Source: Sympetrum striolatum
Lineage: Eukaryota > Arthropoda > Insecta > Odonata > Libellulidae
Length of the DNA stretch: 64,000 nucleotides
Assembly (NCBI GenBank): GCA_947579665.1
Contig: CANPUZ010000032.1
Span: forward strand, 124,001-188,000
Reading direction: 5' to 3'
How positions within the stretch are numbered: position 1 is the first letter of the stretch; every line of letters begins with the position of its first letter. The position numbers and the translations under genes are program-made. Of this stretch, positions 45,030 through 55,909 are shown in pieces. Under the pieces are notes generated by a model that ran no database searches, had not been told where the DNA came from, and worked only from the letters and a program-made list of their open reading frames with translations.

Positions 45030-47170
45030 ATCTGCATAAACATAAAGATCAGACGGTTTACCGACTCTGGAGCATTCGATGTATACCATAAGCGAAGCAA
45101 TTGTTTTCTAAATTCAACCCTACACTTGCAAAGTTATACACTTGCGCCTTATTGATAGTTATAGCGAACTCAAGGAGCATTGGAAATGGAAGTCGTTTGA
45201 AGTCAAACGCCATGTCGGTCGAAACGAGTCGTATCTAGTTAGTACTAGTTGTAGTAGTAGTACTTCTTCACCTTTATGAGCTCCAATCAGGATTATTGCT
45301 TCAATTAGATGGTTAATCAGTTTCTTAACTACTAATCGTATGCCAGTGCATAACTTTGGTTGATTGATGTTTCGGAGTAATATAATTGGCACTCCAATTT
45401 TCAAATGCAGAATGTGTGATGGTAATCCGGGAACATCGATAGAATTAAGAATTCCCGTTGGAACATTCACTGCTTCACTTTGGTTCATCACGGAGTCATT
45501 GGATTTGAATGTCACTCTTTCACCTGCGATTCTGTTTAGAATGATTTTGTTCATATCGTGTACTTCGACTTTTTTAGCCGCTAGAATGGCTTCTTCAGCT
45601 CAACCATGCGCGATTTCGATAATTTGTTTCGATGGATTGGAAAACCTTGTCTACTAATTCTTCTTTTGAATTCACGATGCTACAGAAATTAGTTGGGAAG
45701 GTTATTTTTCCTTTTTCTGGATTTGTAGGTACAGTGCCATTACCTCGAGTAATTGTCTTGAAATTATGTCAGCTGTTGGATCGGTTTGAAGCTCAACTCT
45801 CATATTTGTTGCTAAATACATTTTTTTGAGTGTGCTCCAAAACGTTGAATATTTCAAGCAGGCGTGCAATTCATCAGCTGGTGTTGAGTGAGGTATAACA
45901 GGAAGCGTTTGCCCGAAGTCACCGGAAACCATGCTCCACTAAATGGAACCTGATAATTTCGCAAGTCTTTCAATATATGGTCAAATTCTTCTATGGTCCA
46001 ATTACTTTTTGTGAGCCATTGTACACTCATCTCATACAATTATTTTGCAATCCTGAAGAACCTTTCCCATTCCAGATGATTTTGAAAAGTTACGTGTTGG
46101 GTTTTCTGTGAATTGCACGTGTAGTGATAATGTAAGAGCTAAATGCGATGTTCTCCCTCCTTCCATCAACGTGGCAGCAATGCCTGAAGAAGCAAGAGCT
46201 AACGCAATATGGCCGTTTTAGCCAGGATCAAGGAGATTAAGAACGTTTTCCCCAGTTCCACCTGGAGCGTTCAAAAAGTAGGCCACCTACAATCCACCTG
46301 ATTGGTTGGTTACAGCTTGTATAATGGAATCAAATGCTACCTTTTGTTCAGGAGGGAGTCTTGGTGTATATTTTGGACGAACAGCTGTAAGTCATTTCTA
46401 TTATGGTGGTGGTGGTGGTGTATTACACCCCCTGCCATACGCCTCTGGCGGCTCGCGGGGTATATATCTAAATCTAAAATCTAAATCTATTATACGATTC
46501 CTCTCTGAGCAGTTCTCTGTCGATTGTTACATTTATGGACCGATTTAGTTCTGGTATTCCCAATTGTGCCATCATCTTGCCGCACAAATTGCAAGACAAA
46601 GATCCTCAGTGGAGATTAGCGCTTCATTGTTTATTTCTTCTTTGAAATTCAAGCCATGATTTTGTGCTTCTTGACGCATTCTCTGCAGAATATATTCGGC
46701 CATACAGTCCTTGTATTTTTCACTGAATTGTACTGGTTGTGACGGGGAACGTGTAGATAAAACAATTGCGAACAACGCACTTATTTGAAATGGATTAGAA
46801 AAGGCGGATGAATCTTCAATTGACTTGTCCCAATGATCGTCTTTTTCCAATAAATGAAGTGCTTCGCACGCAATTCCATACGTATTATGTACTATTACAT
46901 CCACTGTTCGTAAATGAATAATGTTGGACCACGAACGGTAATCAGAAGCAACCGTAAGTAAAAGAATTCAGTGTTATTCGGATATACAGTGTATAATCTT
47001 CCTAAAGCATTTGATTATAATATTCCAGGTTGTCCAACTAATGCTTTGCCTCTCTTCTTTCTTTCAAAATTATTTCTTGTTGCGTTCAAAGTGTAGTAAG
47101 TCGGATTTCTGCATATATCAAAGTTCTTGCGTAGCCATATGTTTGATACAATAGAAAAATTTTGTGTTCG
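45030..47170 (-). pseudogene. Helitron RepHel, Pif1-like helicase region
   Basis: Read from 47170 down: NPTYYTLNATRNNFERKKRG, QPGIL, LGRLYTVYP, LLLITVRGPT, then HLLEKDDHWDKSIEDSS and the following Helitron linker (46904-46572). After the LINE insertion at 46405-46485: PRLPPEQKVAFDSII, then YFLNAPGGTG (Walker A, GKT changed to GEN), LALASSGIAATLMEGG, DECTMAHKK (Walker B), VSGDFGQTLPVIPHSTPADE, then TINKAQVYNFASVG and NLENNCFAYG to about 45030. Motif order is that of Helitron Pif1-type superfamily 1 helicases, which unwind DNA during rolling-circle transposition. The Rep nuclease domain, which should lie upstream, is not seen. At least three frame changes and four stops; non-functional. Confidence 0.88.
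46405..46485 (+). mobile_element. 81-bp TCTAAA-LINE tip inserted in the Helitron (copy H)
   Basis: Only the last 80 bp of the LINE are present: (GGT)5-like start, GTATTACACCCCCTGCC, CGCCTCTGGCGGCTCGCGGG and the ATCTAAA tail. TCTATTAT occurs at 46397-46404 and 46486-46493 and is the likely target duplication, though its start merges with the tail. Helitron coding sequence continues on both sides, so the insertion is younger than the Helitron. Confidence 0.78.
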
Positions 47171-47314
47171 GTGGATTTGTTGATCTATTCTGTAATTTTT
47201 GTTCCGTGAAATACAATGTCTTCATTTCAATACACAGATTTCGTTAACAGACGTTAGCACTTATATTAATAGGTTTTCCCTTCCAATGTCAATCTGTCTT
47301 ATTACTTGACTCGT
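47171..47314. other. Probable Helitron remnant
   Basis: Lies between the last recognised Helitron codons and the tandem repeat; too decayed to read. Confidence 0.3.
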
Positions 47315-47439
47315 TACTTTCTCCATATACGAAGTATAGAGAAAGTATTGTTTTCATGAAAAAATTGACTTCGAGATTTCAACGGAAATACATGTTTTGG
47401 GGTCCCTAGAACACGTTTTGACCATTTTCGGAATGATGT

Positions 47440-47512
47440 CTGTGTGTATGTGTTGTGTGTGTGTGTGTGTATGTGTGTGTGTGTATGTGTGTGTGTGTGT
47501 GTATGTGTGTCT
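47440..47512 (+). repeat. TG microsatellite in unit 1
   Basis: Interrupted (TG)n with TATG and TGTTG breaks. It produces artificial His-Thr or Cys-Val frames. Confidence 0.95.
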
Positions 47513-48500
47513 GTTATTGTGAGCGCTCTAACGTGAAAACTATTGGTCGTATCAATACCAAACATTATATATAGTACTGTGGTGTGTGCTGTCAGAGTTG
47601 ATTAGTTTTTGGAGTAAATCGGTTAACCGGAAGTCGAGCTTCATTCATCAAAGCTCATTTCCGGTTTTCAAAATATCTCCATAAATATGATGTATAGGTA
47701 TATTGTGTACCTTATAAAAGTTTTAGATAATGTTATTTACTATAAATTTTGTTCTTAACATATTTTTATATCACCGGTTGATTAGGAGTTATTCGTGAAA
47801 TACTGATAAACCGGAAGAAGATGATTATGTACTTTGTGGGCGCTCTAACATAAACAATATTTGTCGGATCAACACTTAATTTCATATATAGTATTTTGGT
47901 TGATGTCATTAGAGTTGATTAGTTTTTGGAGTAAATCAGTTAAACGGAAGTCGACCTTTATTCTTCAAAGCTCATTTCCGGTTTTCAAAATATCTCCATA
48001 AATATGATATTTAGGTATATACTGTTATAAATAATTTTGTTAGAAAATAAAATTTACTATAACTTTTGTAAGAAACATATTTTTTATCACTGATTGTGTA
48101 GGAGTTATTTGTGAAATACTGATAAACCGGAAGTTGCTGATTATGTACGTTGTGGGCGCTCTGGGCGCTGGGGCGAAAGGCCACTTCATCGTTTTTCATC
48201 GAACATGTCCCGAAAAACATTTTTTATAATGTTTGTGACGTAAAAGATAATATAAAAGAAATTAATCACTTATCTTCCAAGTTTAGATTGAATATAGAGT
48301 TCGAAAATACTGTCGTAGATAAATATTTACATCTTATATATATGGAGAAAGTCATGTGCTCGCCAAATCAGATTTTTACTTTCTCCATATACGAAGCATA
48401 GAGAAAGTATTGTTTTCGTTGAAAAAATTCGACTTCGAGATTTCAACGGAAATACACGTTTTGGGGTCCCTAGAACACGTTTTGACCATTTTCGGAATGA

Positions 48501-48503
<3 letters not shown>

Positions 48504-48574
<71 letters not shown>

Positions 48575-48577
48575 TCT
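48504..48577 (+). repeat. TG microsatellite in unit 2
   Basis: Purer (TG)n than in unit 1, with a single TATG interruption in the middle and one near the end, at the same internal position of the unit. Confidence 0.95.
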
Positions 48578-49444
48578 GTTATTGTGGGCGCTCTAACGTA
48601 AAAACTATAAGTCGTATCAATACCAAACTTCATACATAGCACTGTAGTGTGTGCTGTCAGAGTTGATAAGTTTTTGGAGTAAATCGGTTGACCGGAAGTC
48701 GAGCTTTCTTCATCAAAGCTCATTTCCGGTTTTCCAAATATCTCCATAAATATGATGTATAGGTATATTGTGTACCTTATAAAAGTTTTAGATAATGTGT
48801 TTTACTATAACTTTTGTATATAACATATTTTTGTATCACCGGTTGATTAGGAGTTATTCTTGAAATACTGATAAACCGGAAGTAGCTGTTATGTACTTTG
48901 TGGGCGCTCTAACATGAAAACTAATTATCGGATCAACACCAAATTTTATATATAGTATTTTGGTTGATGTGTTTAGAGTTGGTTAGTTTTTGGAGTAAAT
49001 CGGTACACCGGAAGTCGAGCTTCATTCTTCAAAGCTCATTTCCGGTTTTCAAAATATCTCAATAAATATGATATTTAGGTATATACTATTATTTATAATA
49101 GTTTTAGAAAATAAAATTTGCTATAACTTTTGTTTGAAATATATTTTTGTAAAACTGATTTTTTAGGAGATATTTATGAAAAACTGATAAACCGGAAGTT
49201 GCCGATTATGTACTTCATGAGCGCTCTGGGCGCTGTGGGCGAATAGCCATTTCATTGTTTTTCATCGAGCATGTCCCGAAAAACATTATTTATAATGTTT
49301 GTGACGTAATATATAATATGATATAAATTAATCACTCATCTTCAAAGTTTAGATGGAATACAGAGTTCGAAAATACTGTCGTAGATAAATATTTACATCT
49401 TATATATGGAGAAAGTCATGTGCTGGCCACATCAGATTTTTTTT

Positions 49445-50155
49445 TGTATTGATTGTATAGAGTCCAGCGGACTTTTTATGCATCATGTAGCTTTTGTTTT
49501 TTTTCCAAGGTAGAACTTTGGTCAATAGACCTTGTGATGAGGGCGAAGGGGCTGATTCGATGAAGATGAAGGTGATGAGGGTGATCTCACCTCTGTCTTA
49601 TTACGTACTCCAGAGCTAGGTTAAATATGGTGAGAGGCCCTCTCTTTGCTCCAGACCCTTCGATATTTCCGTCAGTTGGTTTTGGATAATTACCACTGTT
49701 ACTGCGTCCATCGTTACTTTGATTGATCCTATTAGGTTGTGTGCTATTTTCAGATCAAGTATAGTAGTATAATAATAGTACAATAGTATATTCATTATCT
49801 TCATCGCCCGCGCATCTGATTCTATATTATCCCGCGTAATTTTCTCCGCGAAACTTTCGGCGACGCGTTTCTAGATAGTCCGCGGAAATATCTCTAAGAC
49901 GAATTTTGAATTTTATTTTTAGATATTCCGGCCCTTTCAGAACAATGCACTGTTAGACCTGAGTTGTGAAAATGATTTTTAGAATACAGTCAATCCGTTC
50001 AAAAATGCCATTTTGAGTGGGTTGACTGGATTTTAAAATTCTTTTCGCCTTCTTTGAGTTCAGCAGTACAATTTTTGAAAGTGCTTTCATGAATGACTCG
50101 ATATTGAATTTTTTTGCAGTCGAAAATATAAATCGAGAAAAATGATAGAAATGAA
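49445..50155. other. No recognisable feature
   Basis: T-rich sequence, then a GATGA-rich stretch at 49535-49590. No gene recognised. Confidence 0.5.
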
Positions 50156-50159
50156 TTAT

Positions 50160-50390
50160 TGGAACGCCCGCCAAGCGGGTTCGAGGGCTGACGCGGGTCT
50201 GAGGCTCCCGCAACACTAAAAGTACGGGCTAGAATCCAGTTCAGACGAAAATACGAAATTAGGTTGGTGAAAGACTTCCGGTGGGTTTGGCGACCCTCTA
50301 ATCCCGGAAGAGCTCCCGACCGGATTCGAACCCGTGACAGTCAGCGTCGCACCTAGGTGCCTCGACTACTGCGCCAGCCTGTCGAACGGT
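50160..50390 (-). repeat. tRNA-derived SINE
   Basis: On the minus strand the head begins near 50387 with GGCTGGCGCAGTAGTCGAGGC (read as GGCTGGCGCAGTAGTCGAGG plus C; A box and D arm) and reaches CACGGGTTCGAATCCGGTC (B box, T arm) at about 50317-50335. The body continues through GGGAGCTCTTCCGGGATTAG, GGGTCGCC and a GC-rich stretch to about 50160. The acceptor ends do not pair well, so it is not a working tRNA. Confidence 0.6.
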
Positions 50391-50399
50391 TTTAGACAC

Positions 50400-52500
50400 G
50401 CAGAATATGCTTCTGCTTCTTCTAAATACTATCCCTGAGGAGGGAATACAAAACGGTATACGCGCGGATCTCAGTTTTCCTTTAGTTTCTCTTGCGAATT
50501 ATTAATGAATCTTCTAAAATTAACCCGTTTTCTTTCCATGCGCTTATGAACTTAACTTAATTGCAGCTTTCAACATTGCAGCGCTTAACTTATTTGCAGC
50601 TTAGGATATTTCTCTCTCCACCTCGATCGTAACAATCTAACATATTAATTTCTCACCGTCAATAGGACAGATTATGAAGCCGAAAAGTTCACCTTGCGAT
50701 AAAAATAAGAAAGTTTCCTAATTTTAAATAGTGAATCATTAATTCTTGTCTGTTCCTTTAGTTTTTGCAAAAAAAATATAACCTATATCGTTAAAAATCA
50801 TCACACCTAGTATCTTACATGTTTGTATACTTAAATACATGCATTTTTGTAAAAAGCCATCTCATTTCTTAAGAACATATTCCCTTTCATTTCTTACATA
50901 TAATTTCTATCAATATAATAAAATATATAAAATGAAATAAAAAACGTTTAGAAATGAAAATGAATATGTTCTTATGAAATTAAATTTTCATGTAATTTAA
51001 GAGATTTTTCAAGTTTCATCACCTTTTAGAAAAAGTTTTAGCCGATGCTATTGGTTTACTTGTGATATGCAATATCGATTGCTGCTGATTGAACCTTTTT
51101 AACAAGCATTTTCGTGTTATTGCGTAGTACATTTTGAAGTTTGGGCTCATTTTTTTACTTTGTATCAACATAAACAATCGGATTATTGGCACATGCTGTC
51201 TCTATTCCTTTCAGATAATCATCAACTCTAGGATTTTAGTAGAATTGATAATCTTTGCTTAATATACATAGTTTTACCAAAAGGACGTAGAGTAATTATG
51301 ATGGATATACCTCGCGACAGTGTACCTTATGGAAAGGAATTCATGGGTAGGAAAAATTCAAATTAGTTGTTACAAATTAAGAACGAGTATTTTAAGCATT
51401 TATTCATAATTTTGATGGCAGTTATCGATTATATTTCCCCGTAGATATCAACGGGCAGTTCAGCCAATCTTTATTAAAATTTTCTGTTAAGTGGACTACA
51501 TACCCTTGGCCTCCGTTTGCATTTGAAACGAGTCAAATCGTTCTCATAAGACATAAATGTAAATTTATTTCGTAGCATTTTCTATTTCTATTCGAAAATG
51601 AAATTTAAAAGGATTATTGCATTAAGGAAATTACATGCTTGAGATATGTTTTATAAGAAGGGCATTCTATATAAATTTGTTTTTCATATCATCAAGTATA
51701 GAATTTTATATTCTTGAAAAACATAAATAACTTTGACCCATAAATGCCCGAGTCAGCTTTTTGGGCTATTGAAGTAGTTGTCTTTGCTATACATTGGCTA
51801 TTCCACCTGAATGCCCTTGAAAAAGTAGAGAGATGCCTTTATCTCTAACCATTTCACGAAAAAGTCTCAATTTTGTGTTTTAGAATTCATTTGTTACATA
51901 TATTATTCTGCAATTATTTTCTCGTATTGACATAATTGGAGATAATAAATTACCGTAAATTGTAGAATGTTAACCATTTAGTTAGCGCCTATGAATCTGA
52001 TTGAAATTATAAAATACTGCTCTATCTAATTTCGTTACAATGTATGCATATCAATGGAATAAGAGGCCGAATCATAGGGGAGGCGGTCATCCTCCCCGTT
52101 ATTATTTCATACGGTGGATTATTTTTTTATCATATGATGTTGAGCTCATGCTATTCAGTGAAAGCATTGTATTCCTATGAATGCAGTAAATATTTATGAC
52201 ATCTTGACGCCGTATGGTTGAAAGTTAAGACAAATTTATTGTTACTTTAAGATAAGGTCTTAGAAAGTTATTCCTTAAACTCTTTTCTTTGCCCGTGTAA
52301 ATATTGGTGCATTTATGTACACTGTTGAATGATCGAACGAGGGTTGACGGGAGCTGTAAATTGTTTGCTGAAATTATTGAATAGATTAGCGGTCAGTTAT
52401 TACGAACTTCTGAGAATCTTCCTTTCAATTCGTCATCGGTTATCATTGACTTTATTCGGTGCATTTAAAAAGTGCTGAACTGAAAGTGCTGATTGCAATT
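50400..52500. other. Long AT-rich interval
   Basis: Nothing assignable. A 7-bp stem hairpin GGGGAGG-cggtcat-CCTCCCC lies at 52078-52098. Confidence 0.55.
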
Positions 52501-52529
52501 TGACCCAAGCTCCTTCTCCTCTCTTGCAG

Positions 52530-52640
52530 GTGGTGATGCAGCCTGATAAGAGTCGTTAGCAATGGACAGCCAGGCACTGCTTGGAATGCGGCTTGTTGAT
52601 GGACCATGACCATCTTTGTCACCATGAACTGGATGCAGAG
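52530..52640 (+). other. Candidate 111-bp internal or 5'-UTR exon of a host gene
   Basis: The segment is bordered by a strong acceptor (CTCCTTCTCCTCTCTTGCAG, ending 52529) and a strong donor (GCAGAG|GTAAGT at 52641), and is far more GC-rich than its flanks. All three plus-strand frames have stops near the 5' side. From the ATG at 52606, however, MTIFVTMNWMQ runs open to the donor, with a second ATG in CACCATGAAC context. This fits an exon holding 5' UTR and the first codons. No partner exon was identified. A chance pairing of splice consensus sites remains possible. Confidence 0.3.
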
Positions 52641-52649
52641 GTAAGTTGG

Positions 52650-53470
52650 TTAATTGCAAGTAGTCGCTAACTTTCAAAATTGATTCCCAACATTTTCGTT
52701 TTCTGACTGTTTGGGTTGATCACTTCAAGTTTCTAATCTTAAGCAAATGTGCAGAAATATTTTATTCACATTGTATGCTTGATAATAACGCGATGTTTCC
52801 TTAGCATGTGAAAATGAATTCTAAAAATTCACAAGATATCGATCAAAGTTCGCGTAACCTAAGTGGAATATCAGCTTCCTCTTACCGAACCTTTTGCTTG
52901 AATTTCAAATGAACGTAGCTATTCTGTATTATTCAAACGATAATTTGTTAAAAAAAGATGAAATATTTTTATACAAGTATCTATCTAAAGCAAACATTTT
53001 GATAATTCACAACTCTTTTGGGAGTCTAGTAATTTTAAACAGTTTAACGTTATATCTAAAGGTAAGGTATCCTAACCAGTACCTACCAAAATAGAGATAG
53101 CTGCTTCAAATTTTCCATTTTTTTGAAAGCCTTTTGGTAACTTTGCTAAGCCATAAGAGATCGCCCAGAATTATCCACTCTGTAGGTTCGTAGAAATACT
53201 ATAATAGATTTATGTTAACTTCCGAAAACGTGTCAAACAACTTGATTTTCGTACTAAATGCTTAACGAAATTATAAATTTATCTAAATAGCTAATTTCAG
53301 TTGATACTTTGTTGTTTTATAGTATGATATTTTGTGGCTTTAAATATATTTATTGTATTGTTTAAATTTACTAAGCCTAAAAATTAGTCGATCGTTATGA
53401 TATCATGACATATTTCATGCCAAACATATCAGTATCATAACTAAGTAAACGTATTATTGTGGTAGTTTGA
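52650..53470. other. No recognisable feature
   Basis: If the exon at 52.53 kb is real, this is the beginning of its intron. AT-rich, no family matches. Confidence 0.5.
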
Positions 53471-53489
53471 TATTAACGGAAAAGAATTT

Positions 53490-54060
53490 AAAAAAAGGCC
53501 GTTCGCAACCTTCTCCCAGAAAATTCTCACACTCCGGCGGAGCCGGATATCGGCTAGGATTTATGACACGGCCTGGGAGGTACCGAGGTGGTAGTTGGCC
53601 GGTGGCGGGTAAGGCACCGGGGGATGAAAGATGCCGGCCCTTGCACTTAGCGCAAAGTGGGTGCAAGGGTACCGAGACAAAGAATGCTGACCTACAAGCA
53701 GAGGGTCCTGAGAGAGGTACCACCATGGAAAATGCAACCAAAATCCGGTGCACCGACGCTGAGACCCTGGACCAACCACCCCACCACCTCATGGAAGTTC
53801 CAAACAGCGAGTGCCCCCCCAGGCCGTGTCTAGTATTTAAGGTCTTACCAAACAGCCAAAAAAACACTTCTTATTCCGAAGTAGCGGTTGTGTCATCTTA
53901 CTGACTCCGCGAACCCCCGAAGTTGCGCGACGTCGAGCCAAGGAGGGGAACAATAAACACTACTACAAAAGGTATAAGTCTCATTTTTGTACTACTAAGC
54001 CGAAACTCAATGTCACTGGAACATAATCATGAGTTTTTTTCCTATCAAATTCTCATATTC
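53490..54060 (+). mobile_element. LINE 5' leader, probably RTE-like
   Basis: A GC-rich block (53500-53960) in AT-rich surroundings, open on both strands, carries CGGCCTGGGAGGTACCGAGG, GTAAGGCACCGGGGGATG and GTTGCGCGACGTCGAGCCAA then GGAGGGGAACAATAAACAC. This order (leader, GACGTCGA.CCAAGGAGGGGAACAA) resembles, from memory, leaders of RTE-group LINEs just ahead of the endonuclease. Then KLNVTGT near 54000 may be the damaged beginning of KLN.GTWNV, the endonuclease start. Similarity ends there. The 145-codon frame across the block is not conserved protein as far as I can tell. Confidence 0.4.
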
Positions 54061-54334
54061 TTAAATGCCTCTAGATATGTGATACTTATTTGAAAACTTG
54101 GGAGGTAATGGGAGATTTTGAGTATTATTCTAGCACATTCTAGAAACGTACTGCTTGCGGTAAACGTGACTGCATGGAACACAACGATTATTTTGCGTGG
54201 ACGAAGTCGATGGGAGAAGTACACTAAAACCTGTAAATTTGTCCTAGTTTCAAATTAAAATGCATACAGAATTTGTGCATATTTTTTATGCTTATTGGGC
54301 GTAAGTTTTCCATGCGTGTCATGCAAAAGTTTGG

Positions 54335-54412
54335 GACAGTGGTGAAAGTGCTCGATGCAATACGTTAGATTTGCGTATTCGTGCATTCGAATCCTGGTTG
54401 GAATGTATTTTA
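54335..54412 (+). repeat. tRNA-like SINE head
   Basis: GGGACAGTGGTGAAAGTGCT (degenerate A box), ACGTTAGATTTGCGTATTCG and TGCATTCGAATCCTGGTTGG (B box). It aligns with the minus-strand head at 55.83 kb over ACGTTAGATT.GCGT, TGCGTTCGAATCCTG.TTG and the following ATTTT, so the two are one family. Confidence 0.58.
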
Positions 54413-54468
54413 TCTTATATTTTTCCTATTGTGAATTTCTTCCATTTTTAGCAGTGAAATGTGATGTA

Positions 54469-54545
54469 CAGTCCTGGCCAAAATTAACGCAGCACCGGCC
54501 GTAAGGATCGCTAGGGAGGTGCTGCGTTAATTTTGGCCAGGAGTG
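54469..54545 (+). mobile_element. 77-bp Tc1/mariner-type MITE
   Basis: TIRs of 28 bp (CAGTCCTGGCCAAAATTAAC.. and its inverse ..TTTTGGCCAGGAGTG) differ at one position and enclose 21 bp. TA flanks both ends (54467-54468 and 54546-54547), the target duplication of Tc1/mariner elements, and CAGTCCTGGCCAAAA is a typical Tc1-type terminus. It has no coding room; it would depend on a transposase from elsewhere. Confidence 0.85.
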
Positions 54546-54549
54546 TACA

Positions 54550-55825
54550 CTGATGTACTCATATATATAGAGAGAAAATGGATAACTTTTGGGAGAATTT
54601 TGGAGATATTTAGGAATAGTTAGGTGTGCAAAGAGAATTTCATTGTGTGTTTAATGGTTGGGTTGCTGTTTGGATTTAAGTATTTTTTAAAAGTACTTCT
54701 TTGGTCGATTTCTATGCCTATGATTTGTACCTCATTTTGCATCATTCCGTTATACTGTCCACACATATACATTCCAAAGTGTTCAGTTAAGAAATTTAAT
54801 AGGAGCAAGCTAAATTCCCAACAATTCTCAGCGGGGAAAAAGAAATATGAGTAAACAGAGCACGTCCTTTTGCTTAGAAGAGAATAATCAATCATCTATC
54901 ATGTTAACTTATATACCAAAAGAAGAAGGTATTGAAAACAAAAATGTTTTATCTTTTTCCATAATTTGTTGCTAAAATCTACAATCGACAATTCGGATAT
55001 CAATCTTTATAGAATTTCTTTTTCGCAAAACTTCTCAATCTACTGCAATGTTTCCTTTTAGTTTGATTTTGCCATTGAAATATCAGACTCTGAAAACAAT
55101 TAAACTGAGATTCACATAAATTTATTATGTAATGCTTTAACTCATCAGATATCGAACCGAATACCATCAGGCACATGAAATGGAGGCAACTGCGGGGCAT
55201 CAACTTTTAATAATTCACAAGTTTCCGAGTTTTGGAAATTCCGTTTTTAGATAAACTAAACCCCCCCAAGTTCGAAATTATAATTCAGAATTGCAAAAAT
55301 GAGCATATGTTCTTAAAGTTGAGATAATGATCGAATTAATAATTATACACAAGTAGCGACAAACTGAACTCTCGAAATAATAGTTATTCACCTATCAACT
55401 AAACTGTATTTATTGTGAGAAATTAGACACGGAAAGAAAACAATTTTTTTTCTATTCCATGAGTTTGACGCATAAAGTTAGTAAATTATAACTGAAAAGG
55501 ATAAAACCTCAGAAAATTGAAACATCTTCATATTGTCGATCATTATTTCTTAATACTACTTATATTTCATAATTGGAATTGTTTCGATCATGTTAGAGCT
55601 TAGATCATGATAGCAATTCAACCCCGATAAATTTAGCTATCATGCTGTCTTATATTTTAAAGGAGTAATTACGTAACGAAAAATTCGTTACGTGTAAAGA
55701 AAGTAACCTTAGTAAAAAGGAAAAAATAAAGGTTTAGAAAATTGAAAAATAGAGTTACATTCATCAATGTTACAAAATATTTTTAATCGATAAAAATCAC
55801 AACAGGAATTAGAAGAAAAATATAT
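54550..55825. other. No recognisable feature
   Basis: AT-rich. Minus-strand frames at 54620-54895 and 55000-55203 show no similarity. Confidence 0.5.
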
Positions 55826-55827
55826 TT

Positions 55828-55905
55828 CAATCAGGATTCGAACGCATGGGCACGCGAATCTAACGTCTAGCATCTTTGACTACTGCTCTATCCTGTTGCG
55901 TGACT
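55828..55905 (-). repeat. tRNA-like SINE head
   Basis: Minus strand: GGATAGAGCAGTAGTCAAAG with ATGCT (A box, D arm), then GACGTTAGATTCGCG and TGCGTTCGAATCCTGATTG (B box). It is followed by AAATATATTTTTC. Same family as 54.34 kb, and closer to a tRNA than that copy. Confidence 0.6.
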
Positions 55906-55909
55906 TGCA

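Larger units (their letters stand above)
47315..49440 (+). repeat. Nested tandem repeat: 2 x 1062 bp, each with 2 x 317-bp sub-repeats
   Basis: Units begin at 47315 and 48377 with TACTTTCTCCATATACGAAG and end in ATATGGAGAAAGTCATGTGC then CAGATTTTT. ACTTTCTCCATATA at the start and TATATGGAGAAAGT near the end form an imperfect terminal inverted repeat; the start also folds on itself (ACTTTCTC..GAGAAAGT). After a TG microsatellite, each unit has two sub-repeats marked by GTGGGCGCTCTAAC, GTTGATTAGTTTTTGGAGTA, ACCGGAAGTCGA and CTCATTTCCGGTTTTC (marks at 47518, 47836, 48152). A truncated copy at 11.41 kb shows that it is dispersed. No coding capacity; the class is unknown. Confidence 0.88.

Noticed and set aside
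48376..48747. Protein-coding frame rich in His-Thr or Cys-Val
   Set aside because: Produced by the TG microsatellite inside the tandem repeat; the same applies to 47314-47565.
53467..53904. 145-codon host gene
   Set aside because: Open on both strands because the block is GC-rich; the sequence looks like a LINE leader and no conserved protein motif was seen.
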